Positions 16,250-24,542 of a stretch of 64,000 nt of DNA are shown in pieces. The DNA is from Schlegelella_A sp038318385 (GTDB lineage: Bacteria; Pseudomonadota; Gammaproteobacteria; Burkholderiales; Burkholderiaceae_C). Both the position numbers and the translations under genes were made by a program. Positions within the stretch are counted from its first letter, which is position 1. Each line of letters begins with the position of its first letter. Under the pieces are notes generated by a model. That model was given only the letters and a program-made list of their open reading frames with translations. It did no database searches and had not been told where the DNA came from. The stretch lies in assembly GCA_038318385.1 (NCBI GenBank), contig JBBQCD010000001.1, forward strand, positions 1 to 64,000, written 5' to 3'.

Positions 16250-17463
16250 CGGGAGGCTCCGCTGGAATCAGGAACAAGGGAACGACGACTCACCGGCAAG
16301 CCGACCACGGCCGCCGCGACCGGCGGCACCGCGAGCCCGGCGAGCAGCGCACGCGCCTCGGCCAGCACGCGCGCGGCGGCCATGGTCTCGAGGCAGTCGC
16401 TGCGGCTCTCATTGTGGCGCTCGCAGCCGGCCTGGTTGCACGGCACGCACGCCGGGTCGCCCTGCAGCAGCACGACGCCGCCGCCGTGTGGCGTCGGCGG
16501 CCGCTGGCGCAGCGCGTGGCGGACATAAGGCTGGGTCGCCGGATGCCCCTGCGGCCAGGGACCGAAGATGCGTGGATCGACCGGCCCGTAGAGCGCCACC
16601 AGCGGCGTGCCGCAGGCCGCCGCGAGGTGGGTGATCGAGGTGTCGGGGCCAACGTAGAGCGCGGCGCCTCGCAGCAGCGTGACGAGCTGGCCGAAGTCGA
16701 GCTGCCCGGCAACGTCGAGCAGCGGCGCGTCTGGCGCCGACACGAAGCCGTGCGCGTCCGATGCCACTGCCACCCCCTGCGCGACTTCGGCGGTGCGCGC
16801 GCGATCGGCCGTCGACGGACCACCGCTCAGCACCACGCCGATGCCGTCGTCGAGAAGGCCGCGCACCAGTTCGATCTGATGATGGATTGGCCAGAGCTTG
16901 TAGCGCACCAGCGTCGGCACGTGCAACACGACATAGCGTCGCGGCAGCCGCGCGGCGATCGCCTCGGGCAGCGCGCGCGCCGGCGGCGGTCGAACCTCGA
17001 CGGCGTTCGGCGGCGCGGCCCACGGTGCCAGCAGCGCGAGCTTCTCGATGACCGCATGGGTGCGGTCGAAGCCGATCTCGACGGCGTGCTCGAGCAGCAG
17101 GCGCTTCCACCACGAGGTGCCGCGCTGCACCGGCACCTGGCCGCTGCGGCGGGCGGCGGCGACGAAGCCGTAGAGGTGGGCGCGGTCGCTGTACTGCGCC
17201 ACCAGCGCCAGGTCATAACGGCGCCAGAGGCGGCGGATCAGCGTCAGCGACTGCAGCCAGCCGGCGCCGGCGGGAACTTCGATCAGCTCACCGATGTCGG
17301 CATGGCCGCGCAGGATCTCGAGCGTGCCGGCAAAGCCGAGGACGTCGATCCGCGCCTGCGGCCAGCGGCGCCGCGCGGTCTCGATCAGCGGCGTCGTCAG
17401 GAGCACGTCACCGATCTGCCGCGTGCAGACGACGAGGATGCGCCGGAGGCCGTCCGCGTGCAT
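16246..17463 (-). CDS. Glycosyltransferase family 9 (heptosyltransferase-like)
   Basis: The 405-residue protein begins with the GT9 strand ILVVCTRQIGDVLLTTPLIE, and carries VVLSGGPSTADRARTAEV and the ADP-heptose-binding region YVGPDTSITHLAAACGTPLVALYGPVDP (in parts). It probably transfers heptose or another sugar in LPS core assembly. A late CNQAGCERH region adds a cysteine cluster. It lies 30 bases below rng and starts the sugar operon, so the operon may be read from the upstream housekeeping promoter. Confidence 0.88.
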   Translation of the reverse strand: MHADGLRRILVVCTRQIGDVLLTTPLIETARRRWPQARIDVLGFAGTLEILRGHADIGELIEVPAGAGWLQSLTLIRRLWRRYDLALVAQYSDRAHLYGFVAAARRSGQVPVQRGTSWWKRLLLEHAVEIGFDRTHAVIEKLALLAPWAAPPNAVEVRPPPARALPEAIAARLPRRYVVLHVPTLVRYKLWPIHHQIELVRGLLDDGIGVVLSGGPSTADRARTAEVAQGVAVASDAHGFVSAPDAPLLDVAGQLDFGQLVTLLRGAALYVGPDTSITHLAAACGTPLVALYGPVDPRIFGPWPQGHPATQPYVRHALRQRPPTPHGGGVVLLQGDPACVPCNQAGCERHNESRSDCLETMAAARVLAEARALLAGLAVPPVAAAVVGLPVSRRSLVPDSSGASR

Positions 17464-17493
17464 GGCGAAATGACTAGGGTCGAACGGCCACCG

Positions 17494-18984
17494 TCACAGC
17501 AGCACGATGTCGTACTGCTCCGGGGAGCCGAGCGGCTCGGCCGTCAGCGAGATCGGCTTGCCGATGAAATCCGAGAGGCCGGCCAGGTGCTGGCCTTCTT
17601 CGTCGAGCAGCATCTCCACGACGGTGGCCGAGGCGATCACGCGGAACTCCTTCGGGTTGAACTGGCGTGCCTCGCGCAGGATCTCGCGCAGGATGTCGTA
17701 GCAGACGCTGCGCGCGGTCTTGACCTGGCCGCGGCCCTGACAGGTCGGGCACGGCTCGCACAACAGGTGGGCCAGCGACTCGCGCGTACGCTTGCGGGTC
17801 ATCTCGACCAGGCCGAGCTGGGTGAAGCCGCTGACGGTGACCTTGGTGCGGTCGCGCGCGAGCTGCTTCCTGAACTCGGCCAGCACCGCGCCCTGGTGGT
17901 CTTCCCGCGTCATGTCGATGAAGTCGACGATGATGATGCCGCCGAGGTTGCGCAACCGCAGCTGCCGCGCGATCGCGCCGGCCGCCTCGAGGTTGGTCTT
18001 GAAGATGGTGTCGTCGAAGTTGCGCGCGCCGACGAAGCCACCGGTGTTGACGTCGACCGTGGTCAGCGCCTCGGTCTGGTCGACGATCAGGTAGCCGCCG
18101 GACTTCAGCTCGACCCGACGCTCGAGCGCGCGCGCGATCTCCTCGTCGATGTTGAAGAGATCGAAGATCGGCCGTTCGCCGGCGTAGAGCTGGAGCCGCG
18201 CGACCGAGGTCGGGGTGAACTCGCGGCCGAATTGCGCCAGCACCTCGAACTGCAGCTTCGAGTCGATGCGGATCGTCTGCGTCCCTTCGTCGGCGAGGTC
18301 GCGCAGCACTCGCTCCGCCAGGCTCAGGTCCTGGTGCAGCAGGGTTCCCGGCGGCGACTTGAAGCCGCGCTCGCGGACGGCGTGCCAGGTCTTCCTCAGG
18401 TAACGGATGTCGTCGGCGAGCTCGGCGTCACTCGCCTCTGCCGCGTTGGTGCGCAGGATGTAGCCGCCGCCCTCGGCCGCTGCGCCCTCGGCCGGCTGGG
18501 TCAGCGTCGTCATCCGCGCACGCAACTGCTCGCGCAGCTCCTGCGAACCGATCTTCTGCGAGATGCCGATGTGGTCGTCCTGCGGCAGGAAAACGAGCAA
18601 CCGGCCGGCGATGCTGACCTGAGTCGAGAGGCGTGCGCCCTTGGTGCCGATCGGGTCCTTGATGACCTGAACCGTCAGCGTCTGGCCCTCGAAGACGAGA
18701 CGCTCGATGGGTATCTGCGGCGTGCCGTTGCCATTGTGTTCCGAGCGCGGTGTGACGCCGTTGACCTGGACATCGGCGACATGCAGGAACGCCGCGCGTT
18801 CCAGGCCGATGTCGATGAAGGCCGACTGCATGCCGGGAAGGACACGGGCGACGCGCCCGGCGTAGATGTTGCCGACGAGGCCACGCTCGGCGGAGCGCTC
18901 GATGTGGAGTTCCTGCACTGCGCCGTTCTCGACGACGGCAACGCGCGTTTCCTGCGGCGACCAGTTGATCAGGATGTCTTGCAT
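17494..18984 (-). CDS. rng: Ribonuclease G
   Basis: Rng processes 16S rRNA 5' ends and participates in mRNA decay. The 496-residue protein has an N-terminal S1-like domain (ERGLVGNIYAGRVARVLPGM), the DNase I-like catalytic centre in GGYLIVDQTEALTTVDVNTG and NLGGIIIVDFIDM, and the zinc-link CEPCPTCQGRG. Length matches Rng (489 in E. coli) rather than RNase E. It follows maf, as in many betaproteobacteria. Confidence 0.96.
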   Translation of the reverse strand: MQDILINWSPQETRVAVVENGAVQELHIERSAERGLVGNIYAGRVARVLPGMQSAFIDIGLERAAFLHVADVQVNGVTPRSEHNGNGTPQIPIERLVFEGQTLTVQVIKDPIGTKGARLSTQVSIAGRLLVFLPQDDHIGISQKIGSQELREQLRARMTTLTQPAEGAAAEGGGYILRTNAAEASDAELADDIRYLRKTWHAVRERGFKSPPGTLLHQDLSLAERVLRDLADEGTQTIRIDSKLQFEVLAQFGREFTPTSVARLQLYAGERPIFDLFNIDEEIARALERRVELKSGGYLIVDQTEALTTVDVNTGGFVGARNFDDTIFKTNLEAAGAIARQLRLRNLGGIIIVDFIDMTREDHQGAVLAEFRKQLARDRTKVTVSGFTQLGLVEMTRKRTRESLAHLLCEPCPTCQGRGQVKTARSVCYDILREILREARQFNPKEFRVIASATVVEMLLDEEGQHLAGLSDFIGKPISLTAEPLGSPEQYDIVLL

Positions 18985-19009
18985 GGACGGTTCAGTTCCT
19001 GATGCTGCG

Positions 19010-19633
19010 TCAGAAGCCGACGCCTGCTCTTTTCAGCAGTTGTGCCGTCTCGTACAGGGGCAAGCCCATGATACCGGAGTAGCTTCCGGCAATACGCTCG
19101 ACCCAGGCCGCAGCGGCGCTCTGGATGGCGTACGCGCCGGCCTTCCCGAAGGGTTCGCCGCTGGCGACGTAGCGTTCGATCGCCACTGGATCGATGACGC
19201 CGAAGCGCACGCTCGACGCGCTCGACGCGAACCAGCGCGCCTCGCCGGAGGCCACCGCCACCGCCGTGAGGACGCGATGGCTGCGTCCCGAAAGGCGCTG
19301 CAGCGTCGCCACCGCGTCGGCCGCGTCGGCCGGCTTGCCGAGGATGCGCCGGCCGAGGACGACAGTCGTGTCGGCGCACAGGATGGGCGCGGGCGGAAGA
19401 CCGCGCTCGCGCCGGCGTGCGCAGGCCGCCGCGAGCTTGGCACGGGTGACACGTTCGACGTAGTCGCGCGGCGCCTCGCCGGCACGGCCGGCCTCGAGCG
19501 CTTCGACATCCTCGTTCGCGTCGGCAAGCAGCAATTCGTGGGCGACGCCGATCTGGTCGAGCAGCTGGGCCCGGCGCGGACTCTGCGACGCCAGGTAGAC
19601 GAAGCCGGCACGTGCCGCGCCGGCGTCACTCAC
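19010..19633 (-). CDS. maf: Maf-like nucleoside triphosphate pyrophosphatase
   Basis: Maf proteins hydrolyse dTTP/UTP or modified nucleotides to monophosphates. Motifs are YLASQSPRRAQLLDQIG, ILCADTTVVLGRRILGKP, SGRSHRVLTAVAV and GKAGAYAIQSAAAAWVERI, with the closing GLPLYETAQLL. The 207-residue length is normal. The start is GTG, overlapping the rlmH stop by eight bases, which indicates coupling. Confidence 0.94.
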   Translation of the reverse strand: MSDAGAARAGFVYLASQSPRRAQLLDQIGVAHELLLADANEDVEALEAGRAGEAPRDYVERVTRAKLAAACARRRERGLPPAPILCADTTVVLGRRILGKPADAADAVATLQRLSGRSHRVLTAVAVASGEARWFASSASSVRFGVIDPVAIERYVASGEPFGKAGAYAIQSAAAAWVERIAGSYSGIMGLPLYETAQLLKRAGVGF

Positions 19634-20093
19634 GGTGGTACGGGTGGTTCACGAGCACGGTCCACGCGCGGTACAGCGCCTCCGCGAGCAGGACACGGAC
19701 GAAGGCGTGCGGCAAGGTCAGCTCCGAGAGTCGCAGCGCCTCGTCGGCACTCGCCTTGAGCGCCGGATCGAGGCCGTCCGGTCCGCCGATGAAAAAAGCG
19801 ACGTCGCGGCCATCGTTCAGCCAGGCTTTCATGCGCTGCGCGAGATCGGCCGTCGCCAGCCCTGTGCCGCGTTCGTCGAGGACGATCCGGCGCACGCCAC
19901 GCGGCGCCGCTGCCTCGATGCGCGCGGCTTCTGCGGCCATCAGCTGGGGACCGGTCTTCGCGCCGCGCGTCTCGGCCTTCACCGCCTTGAGCTCGAGGCG
20001 CATCTCCGGCGGAAAGCGCTTCGCGTAGTCGGCATAGGCCGCGTCGGCCCACGCCGGCTGGCGCAGGCCGACGGCGATCAGCAGGAGCTTCAT
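19626..20093 (-). CDS. rlmH: 23S rRNA (pseudouridine1915-N3)-methyltransferase RlmH
   Basis: A SPOUT-fold methyltransferase acting on helix 69 of 23S rRNA in assembled ribosomes. The 155-residue product has the knot loop FFIGGPDGLDPALKASADE and the C-terminal signature LPHAFVRVLLAEALYRAW with NHPYHRE. Length equals the E. coli protein. It follows rsfS by 18 bases. Confidence 0.97.
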   Translation of the reverse strand: MKLLLIAVGLRQPAWADAAYADYAKRFPPEMRLELKAVKAETRGAKTGPQLMAAEAARIEAAAPRGVRRIVLDERGTGLATADLAQRMKAWLNDGRDVAFFIGGPDGLDPALKASADEALRLSELTLPHAFVRVLLAEALYRAWTVLVNHPYHRE

Positions 20094-20111
20094 GCCGCGG
20101 GCGGCGGCGCG

Positions 20112-20879
20112 TCAGCGTCGCGTCGGAGCCTTGCGCGGCGCGGACTTCTTCACCGCGGGTGCGGATCGCGAAGATGCAGAGCGGGGCGGAGCCTTCGCCG
20201 GAGCGCGCTTGACACCGACCGTGCGCGTCACCGCCCTCTTGGCCGCCGCACCGCGTGACGAGGGCGCGGTTTCGGTGCGGGCACGGCTGGCCGGCTTGGC
20301 GGCAGGGCCCTTGCGGGTGGCCGGGCGTGCGCCGGTCAGCGCTGTCTTCTTCGCGACGGCCTTCTTCGCGGCGGCTTTCTTCGCGGGAGGCCTGGCAGGG
20401 GTGCCGGCGCGCGCCGGTGCTCCCGCCGCGGGGGCAGGAGCACGGCTGCGGGTCGGCTTGGCACCGGCCTTCTTGCGTGAAGCGGCCGCTGCCGGGGCGG
20501 GCACATCGGGGCCGGCGGTGCGGGTCGACGTCACGGCGCCGAGCTTGACCTTCACCGGCTTTTCGCCCCACAGCTCCTCGAGGTGGTAGTAGTCGCGAAA
20601 CGACGGTTGCATCACGTGGACGACCGCAGCGCCGCAGTCGACGATGATCCACTCGCCGTTGGCCTCGCCCTCGACGCGCGGTGGCGGTGCGCCCGCCGCC
20701 TTCACCGCATCGCGCACGCTCGCCGCCAGCGACTTCGTCTGCCGATTGCTCGTGCCCGAGGCGATGATCACCCGTTCGAACAGGGCCGAGAGGTGCTCGG
20801 TGTTGAAGACGAGGATGTTCTGGGCCTTCACGTCTTCGAGACCGTCGACGATGACGCGTTGCAGTTTGCGGATGTCCAT
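20112..20879 (-). CDS. rsfS: Ribosomal silencing factor RsfS with long basic tail
   Basis: RsfS binds uL14 and blocks subunit joining in stationary phase. Residues 1 to about 117 form the complete domain (LEDVKAQNILVFNTEHLSAL, ASGTSNRQTKSLAASV, GEWIIVDCGAAVVHVMQPSF, YYHLEELWG). The remaining 138 residues are a disordered Ala/Lys/Arg/Pro tail with PAKKAAAKKAVAKKTAL, resembling histone H1-like domains. Typical RsfS is 105-130 residues. The tail is in frame and ends at a proper stop next to rlmH. Confidence 0.93.
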   Translation of the reverse strand: MDIRKLQRVIVDGLEDVKAQNILVFNTEHLSALFERVIIASGTSNRQTKSLAASVRDAVKAAGAPPPRVEGEANGEWIIVDCGAAVVHVMQPSFRDYYHLEELWGEKPVKVKLGAVTSTRTAGPDVPAPAAAASRKKAGAKPTRSRAPAPAAGAPARAGTPARPPAKKAAAKKAVAKKTALTGARPATRKGPAAKPASRARTETAPSSRGAAAKRAVTRTVGVKRAPAKAPPRSASSRSAPAVKKSAPRKAPTRR

Positions 20880-21497
20880 TCAGCTCCTGGATGGGGCGCC
20901 GCCGTCGACGGCGTCGACGTCCGGCTGGTAGAGGTGGTGTCGGGCAATATAGCTTGCCACCCCGGGGGGGACCAGGGTCTCGATCGATTGCCCCCTGGCG
21001 AGCAGGTCGCGGATGTCGGTCGAGGACTCATCCATCAGCGGCAGCGCGATGCGGCGATGCGGGGTACTGGCGATCTGCGAGTCCACGGCCGCAGCCCCCG
21101 GGCGCGGCGCGATGACCAGCGTGACCATGCCGACGAGCTCACGCCAGTCGCGCCAGGTGTGCAGGCCGGCATACTGGTCCTGGCCGAGGATGAGGTACCA
21201 CTCGATCTCGGGTTCGGCGGCACGCAGTTCGCGCACCGTGTCGAGGGTGTAGCTGATGCCGCGGCGCCGCAGCTCGCAACGTTCCAGCACGAAGCGGGGC
21301 TCGCCCGCGATCGCCAGCCGGACCATGGCCTCGCGGTCGGCCGCAGGCACGAGCTGGCGCGACTTCTGCCAGGCCTGCCAGACCGGCACCCAGCGGATCT
21401 CGTCCAGCCCGAGTTCGGCGAGCGCGACCCTGGCGAGCGCCACGTGGGCGTTGTGCACCGGGTCGAAGCTGCCGCCGAAGATCCCGACCCGCTTCAA
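20880..21497 (-). CDS. nadD: Nicotinate-nucleotide adenylyltransferase
   Basis: NadD makes deamido-NAD from nicotinate mononucleotide and ATP. Motifs are VGIFGGSFDPVHNAHVALA (HxxH-type), RVALAELGLDEIRWVP, WYLILGQDQYAGLHTW and SSTDIRDLLARGQ. The start must be TTG directly before the first strand; it overlaps the hemF stop as TTGA, the same arrangement as the C-methyltransferase gene. The product is 205 residues and adjoins rsfS with no gap. Confidence 0.95.
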   Translation of the reverse strand: MKRVGIFGGSFDPVHNAHVALARVALAELGLDEIRWVPVWQAWQKSRQLVPAADREAMVRLAIAGEPRFVLERCELRRRGISYTLDTVRELRAAEPEIEWYLILGQDQYAGLHTWRDWRELVGMVTLVIAPRPGAAAVDSQIASTPHRRIALPLMDESSTDIRDLLARGQSIETLVPPGVASYIARHHLYQPDVDAVDGGAPSRS

Positions 21498-22450
21498 TCC
21501 GCCACCTCGTCGGCCCAGTCGCGCGGCCGCAGGAAGTCGCTGTAGAGCCGCGCCTCGGGCGATCCCGGCGCCGGATGCCAGTCGTAGCGCCACGCAGCCA
21601 GCGGCGGCATCGACATCAGGATGCTTTCGGTGCGACCCCCCGACTGCAGGCCGAACAACGTGCCACGGTCGTAGACCAGGTTGAATTCGACGTAGCGGCC
21701 GCGCCGGTAAGCCTGGAAGTCACGCTCGCTTGCACCGTAGGTCATTCCGCGCCGCGCCGCGACGATCGGCAGGTAGGCGGGCAGGAAGGCATCGCCGACG
21801 GCGCGCGTCATCGCGAAGGCGGTCTCGACGTCCGGCTCGCCGACATCGTCGAAGAAGACGCCCCCGATGCCGCGCGGCTCCTGGCGGTGCTTGAGGAAGA
21901 AGTACTCGTCGCACCACTGCTTGTAGCGCGGATAGCGCTCGGCACCGAACGGCTGCAGGGCTTGCCGGTTGACGCGATGGAAATGGCGCGCGTCGTCCTC
22001 GAAGCCGTAGTACGGCGTGAGGTCCATGCCGCCGCCGAACCAGACCACCGCGTCGCGCCCCGGCGGATGCGCGGCGAGCATGCGCACGTTCATGTGGACC
22101 GTCGGTACGTAGGGGTTGCGCGGATGCATGACCAGCGACACGCCCATGGCCTCGAACGGCGCGTCGACCAGGTCGGCCCGGTGCTGCGTCGCGGAACCCG
22201 GCAATGCCCTCCCGCGGACATGCGAGAAGCCGCAGCCACCGCGCTCCAGCAGGCTGCCGCCTTCGACCAGACGCGAATTGCCGTCACCCTCGAGCTTGCC
22301 GCCTGACGGTCGGGTCCAGGCGTCGGCACCGAAGGCATCACCCCCCTCGGCCTCGAAGGCCGTGACGATCCGTGCCTGCAGGTCGAGCAGGTACGTGCGG
22401 ACCGCCGCGGCGATCGCCGGCGAACCGCCGCTCTCAGCGCTTGATCGCAC
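21494..22450 (-). CDS. hemF: Oxygen-dependent coproporphyrinogen III oxidase
   Basis: HemF decarboxylates coproporphyrinogen III in haem synthesis using O2. The 318-residue protein shows SRLVEGGSLLERGGCGFSHV, PTVHMNVRMLAAH, WFGGGMDLTPYYGFEDDARH and YVEFNLVYDRGTLFGLQSGG, all family signatures. The start is GTG and overlaps purD by 17 bases. Its presence implies aerobic haem synthesis. Confidence 0.96.
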   Translation of the reverse strand: MRSSAESGGSPAIAAAVRTYLLDLQARIVTAFEAEGGDAFGADAWTRPSGGKLEGDGNSRLVEGGSLLERGGCGFSHVRGRALPGSATQHRADLVDAPFEAMGVSLVMHPRNPYVPTVHMNVRMLAAHPPGRDAVVWFGGGMDLTPYYGFEDDARHFHRVNRQALQPFGAERYPRYKQWCDEYFFLKHRQEPRGIGGVFFDDVGEPDVETAFAMTRAVGDAFLPAYLPIVAARRGMTYGASERDFQAYRRGRYVEFNLVYDRGTLFGLQSGGRTESILMSMPPLAAWRYDWHPAPGSPEARLYSDFLRPRDWADEVAD

Positions 22451-23711
22451 GATGACCGATGTCGCGCCGCGCCTGCGCGCCGTCGAAGCGGATGCCGTCG
22501 AGCACCTGGTACGCGCGCTGCTGCGCGAGTTTCACGGAATCGCCGAGAACCGTCACGCAGAGCACGCGCCCCCCCTGGGTCACGACACGGCCGTCCCTCG
22601 ACACCGTGCCGGCATGGAACACCATCGCGTCGGGACTCGGCGGCGGCAGAGCGTCGAGCCGGTCGCCGGAGCGCGGGCTGGCCGGATAGCCGTGCGCGGC
22701 CATCACGACGCCCAGCGCCGTGCGCCGGTCCCATTGCAGCTCGACCGCTTCCAGTCCGGGCTCCTGGGGACCGGCGGTCGCCTGCATCAGGACGTCGAAG
22801 AGGTCGCTCTTGAGGCGCAGCATCAGGACCTGGGCCTCCGGATCGCCGAGCCGGCAGTTGAACTCGACGGTGCGCGGCTGACCCTCGGCATCGATCATCA
22901 GGCCCGCATAGAGAAAGCCGCTGAACGGCACGCCGTCCGCGGCCATGCCGGCGATGGCCGGCAGGATGATCTCCTGCATTACCCGCGCATGCACATTCGG
23001 GGTCACCACCGGAGCCGGCGAATACGCGCCCATGCCGCCGGTGTTCGGGCCGGCGTCGCCGTCGAGCAGGCGCTTGTGGTCCTGGCTGGTGGCCAGCGGG
23101 ACGACATGGCGGCCGTCGCAGACGACGATGAAGCTCGCCTCCTCGCCGTCGAGATAGTCCTCGATGACGACTCGGCTGCGGCCGCCGTCGCCGCGCGTCG
23201 GCAACATCGCGTCGATCGCGGCGTGCGCTTCTGCCGCCGTCATCGCCACGACCACGCCCTTGCCCGCCGCGAGGCCATCGGCCTTGACGACGATCGGCGC
23301 GCCGCGGGCGTCGACATGGGCGTGCGCGGCCGCGGCGTCGACGAAGGTCTCGAAGCCGGCCGTCGGGATCCGGTGGCGCTTCATGAATTCCTTGGCGAAG
23401 GCCTTGGAGCTCTCGAGCTGCGCGGCCGCACGCGTCGGCCCGAAGATCCGCAGGCCGCGGTCGCGGAAGATGTCGACCGCGCCATCGGCGAGCGCCGCCT
23501 CGGGACCGACCACGGTCAGGGCGACCTTCTCCGCCTGGGCGAAATCGGCCAGCGCCTCGAGATCGGCGATGGCGACGTTGCGCAGCAGCGGGTCGCTGCC
23601 GGTCCCGGCGTTGCCGGGCGCGACGAACACCGTCTGCACCTTGGGCGACTGCGCCAGCTTCCAGGCAAGCGCGTGCTCGCGCCCGCCGCCTCCGATGACG
23701 AGGACCTTCAT
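22434..23711 (-). CDS. purD: Phosphoribosylamine-glycine ligase PurD
   Basis: An ATP-grasp enzyme of purine synthesis making GAR. The 425-residue protein has MKVLVIGGGGREHALAWKLA at the start, FVAPGNAGTGSDPLLRN, VVKADGLAAGKGVVVAMT, the PurD signature FSGFLYAGLMI and EFNCRLGDPEAQVLMLRLKS. Normal length. It lies 22 bases below the yebC-family gene and overlaps hemF. Confidence 0.97.
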   Translation of the reverse strand: MKVLVIGGGGREHALAWKLAQSPKVQTVFVAPGNAGTGSDPLLRNVAIADLEALADFAQAEKVALTVVGPEAALADGAVDIFRDRGLRIFGPTRAAAQLESSKAFAKEFMKRHRIPTAGFETFVDAAAAHAHVDARGAPIVVKADGLAAGKGVVVAMTAAEAHAAIDAMLPTRGDGGRSRVVIEDYLDGEEASFIVVCDGRHVVPLATSQDHKRLLDGDAGPNTGGMGAYSPAPVVTPNVHARVMQEIILPAIAGMAADGVPFSGFLYAGLMIDAEGQPRTVEFNCRLGDPEAQVLMLRLKSDLFDVLMQATAGPQEPGLEAVELQWDRRTALGVVMAAHGYPASPRSGDRLDALPPPSPDAMVFHAGTVSRDGRVVTQGGRVLCVTVLGDSVKLAQQRAYQVLDGIRFDGAQARRDIGHRAIKR

Positions 23712-23733
23712 CGCGCCGGACCGCCCCGCGCCG

Positions 23734-24459
23734 TCACGCCGCGATCTCGGCGTTGTGGAAGAGGGCCTGGACGTCGTCGAGGTCCTCGATCACGTCGAGC
23801 AGCTTCTGCATCCGCTGGGCATCGTCGCCGGTCAACTCGACGCTGTTCTCGGGGCGCATCGTCACCTCGGCGAGCTCGGGAGAAAAGCCCGCGCCTTCGA
23901 GCCCGGCCTTCACGGCCTCGAAGGCGCCCGGCGCCGTCAGAACCTCGATGGCGCCATCCTCACCCACGACGACGTCGTCGGCGCCGGCATCGAGGGCGGC
24001 TTCCATCAGCTTGTCCTCGTCTGTCCCCGGTGCGAACACGAGCTGACCGCAGTTGCGGAACTGAAACGCCACGGATCCGTCGGTGCCGAGATTGCCGCCG
24101 TACTTGCTGAAGGCGTGCCGGACCTCGGCCACCGTGCGCACCCGGTTGTCGGTCATGCAGTCGACGATGATCGCCGCGCCGCCGATGCCGTAACCCTCGT
24201 AGCGGACTTCCTCGTAGTGCACGCCTTCGAGAGCACCGGTGGCCTTGTCGACGTTCTTCTTGATGGTGTCGGCTGGCATGTTCGCGGCCTTGGCCTTTTC
24301 CACCGCCAGACGCAGGCGCGGATTCATGGCCAGATCACCGCCGCTCTGGCGCGCTGCCACGACGATCTCGCGGATGATGCGGGTCCAGACCTTGCCGCGC
24401 TTCTCGTCCTGGCGGCCCTTGCGATGCTGGATGTTGGCCCACTTGGAATGACCGGCCAT
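23734..24459 (-). CDS. yebC: YebC/PmpR-family transcription or translation regulator
   Basis: The 241-residue protein begins MAGHSKWANIQHRKGRQDEK, with KVWTRIIREIVVAARQSGGD and MPADTIKKNVDKATGALEGV, diagnostic of the YebC/TACO1 family. Members act as DNA-binding regulators, and some relieve ribosome stalling; which role applies cannot be read from sequence. It heads the minus-strand housekeeping block and is divergent from a HerA-like gene, sharing an 83-base promoter region. Confidence 0.95.
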   Translation of the reverse strand: MAGHSKWANIQHRKGRQDEKRGKVWTRIIREIVVAARQSGGDLAMNPRLRLAVEKAKAANMPADTIKKNVDKATGALEGVHYEEVRYEGYGIGGAAIIVDCMTDNRVRTVAEVRHAFSKYGGNLGTDGSVAFQFRNCGQLVFAPGTDEDKLMEAALDAGADDVVVGEDGAIEVLTAPGAFEAVKAGLEGAGFSPELAEVTMRPENSVELTGDDAQRMQKLLDVIEDLDDVQALFHNAEIAA

Positions 24460-24542
24460 GAGGCTCCTCTGCCGCGAGAGCCGCTGGGGCGGGCTCGGGT
24501 ACGTGTTTGAGTAGACTGTAATTTTACTTGGGGCGCCCCAGC

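Noticed and set aside
16414..19002. An 862-codon plus-strand open frame opposite the heptosyltransferase and rng
   Set aside because: It is antisense to two well-supported genes and consists of low-complexity Arg/Asp/Gln-rich sequence.
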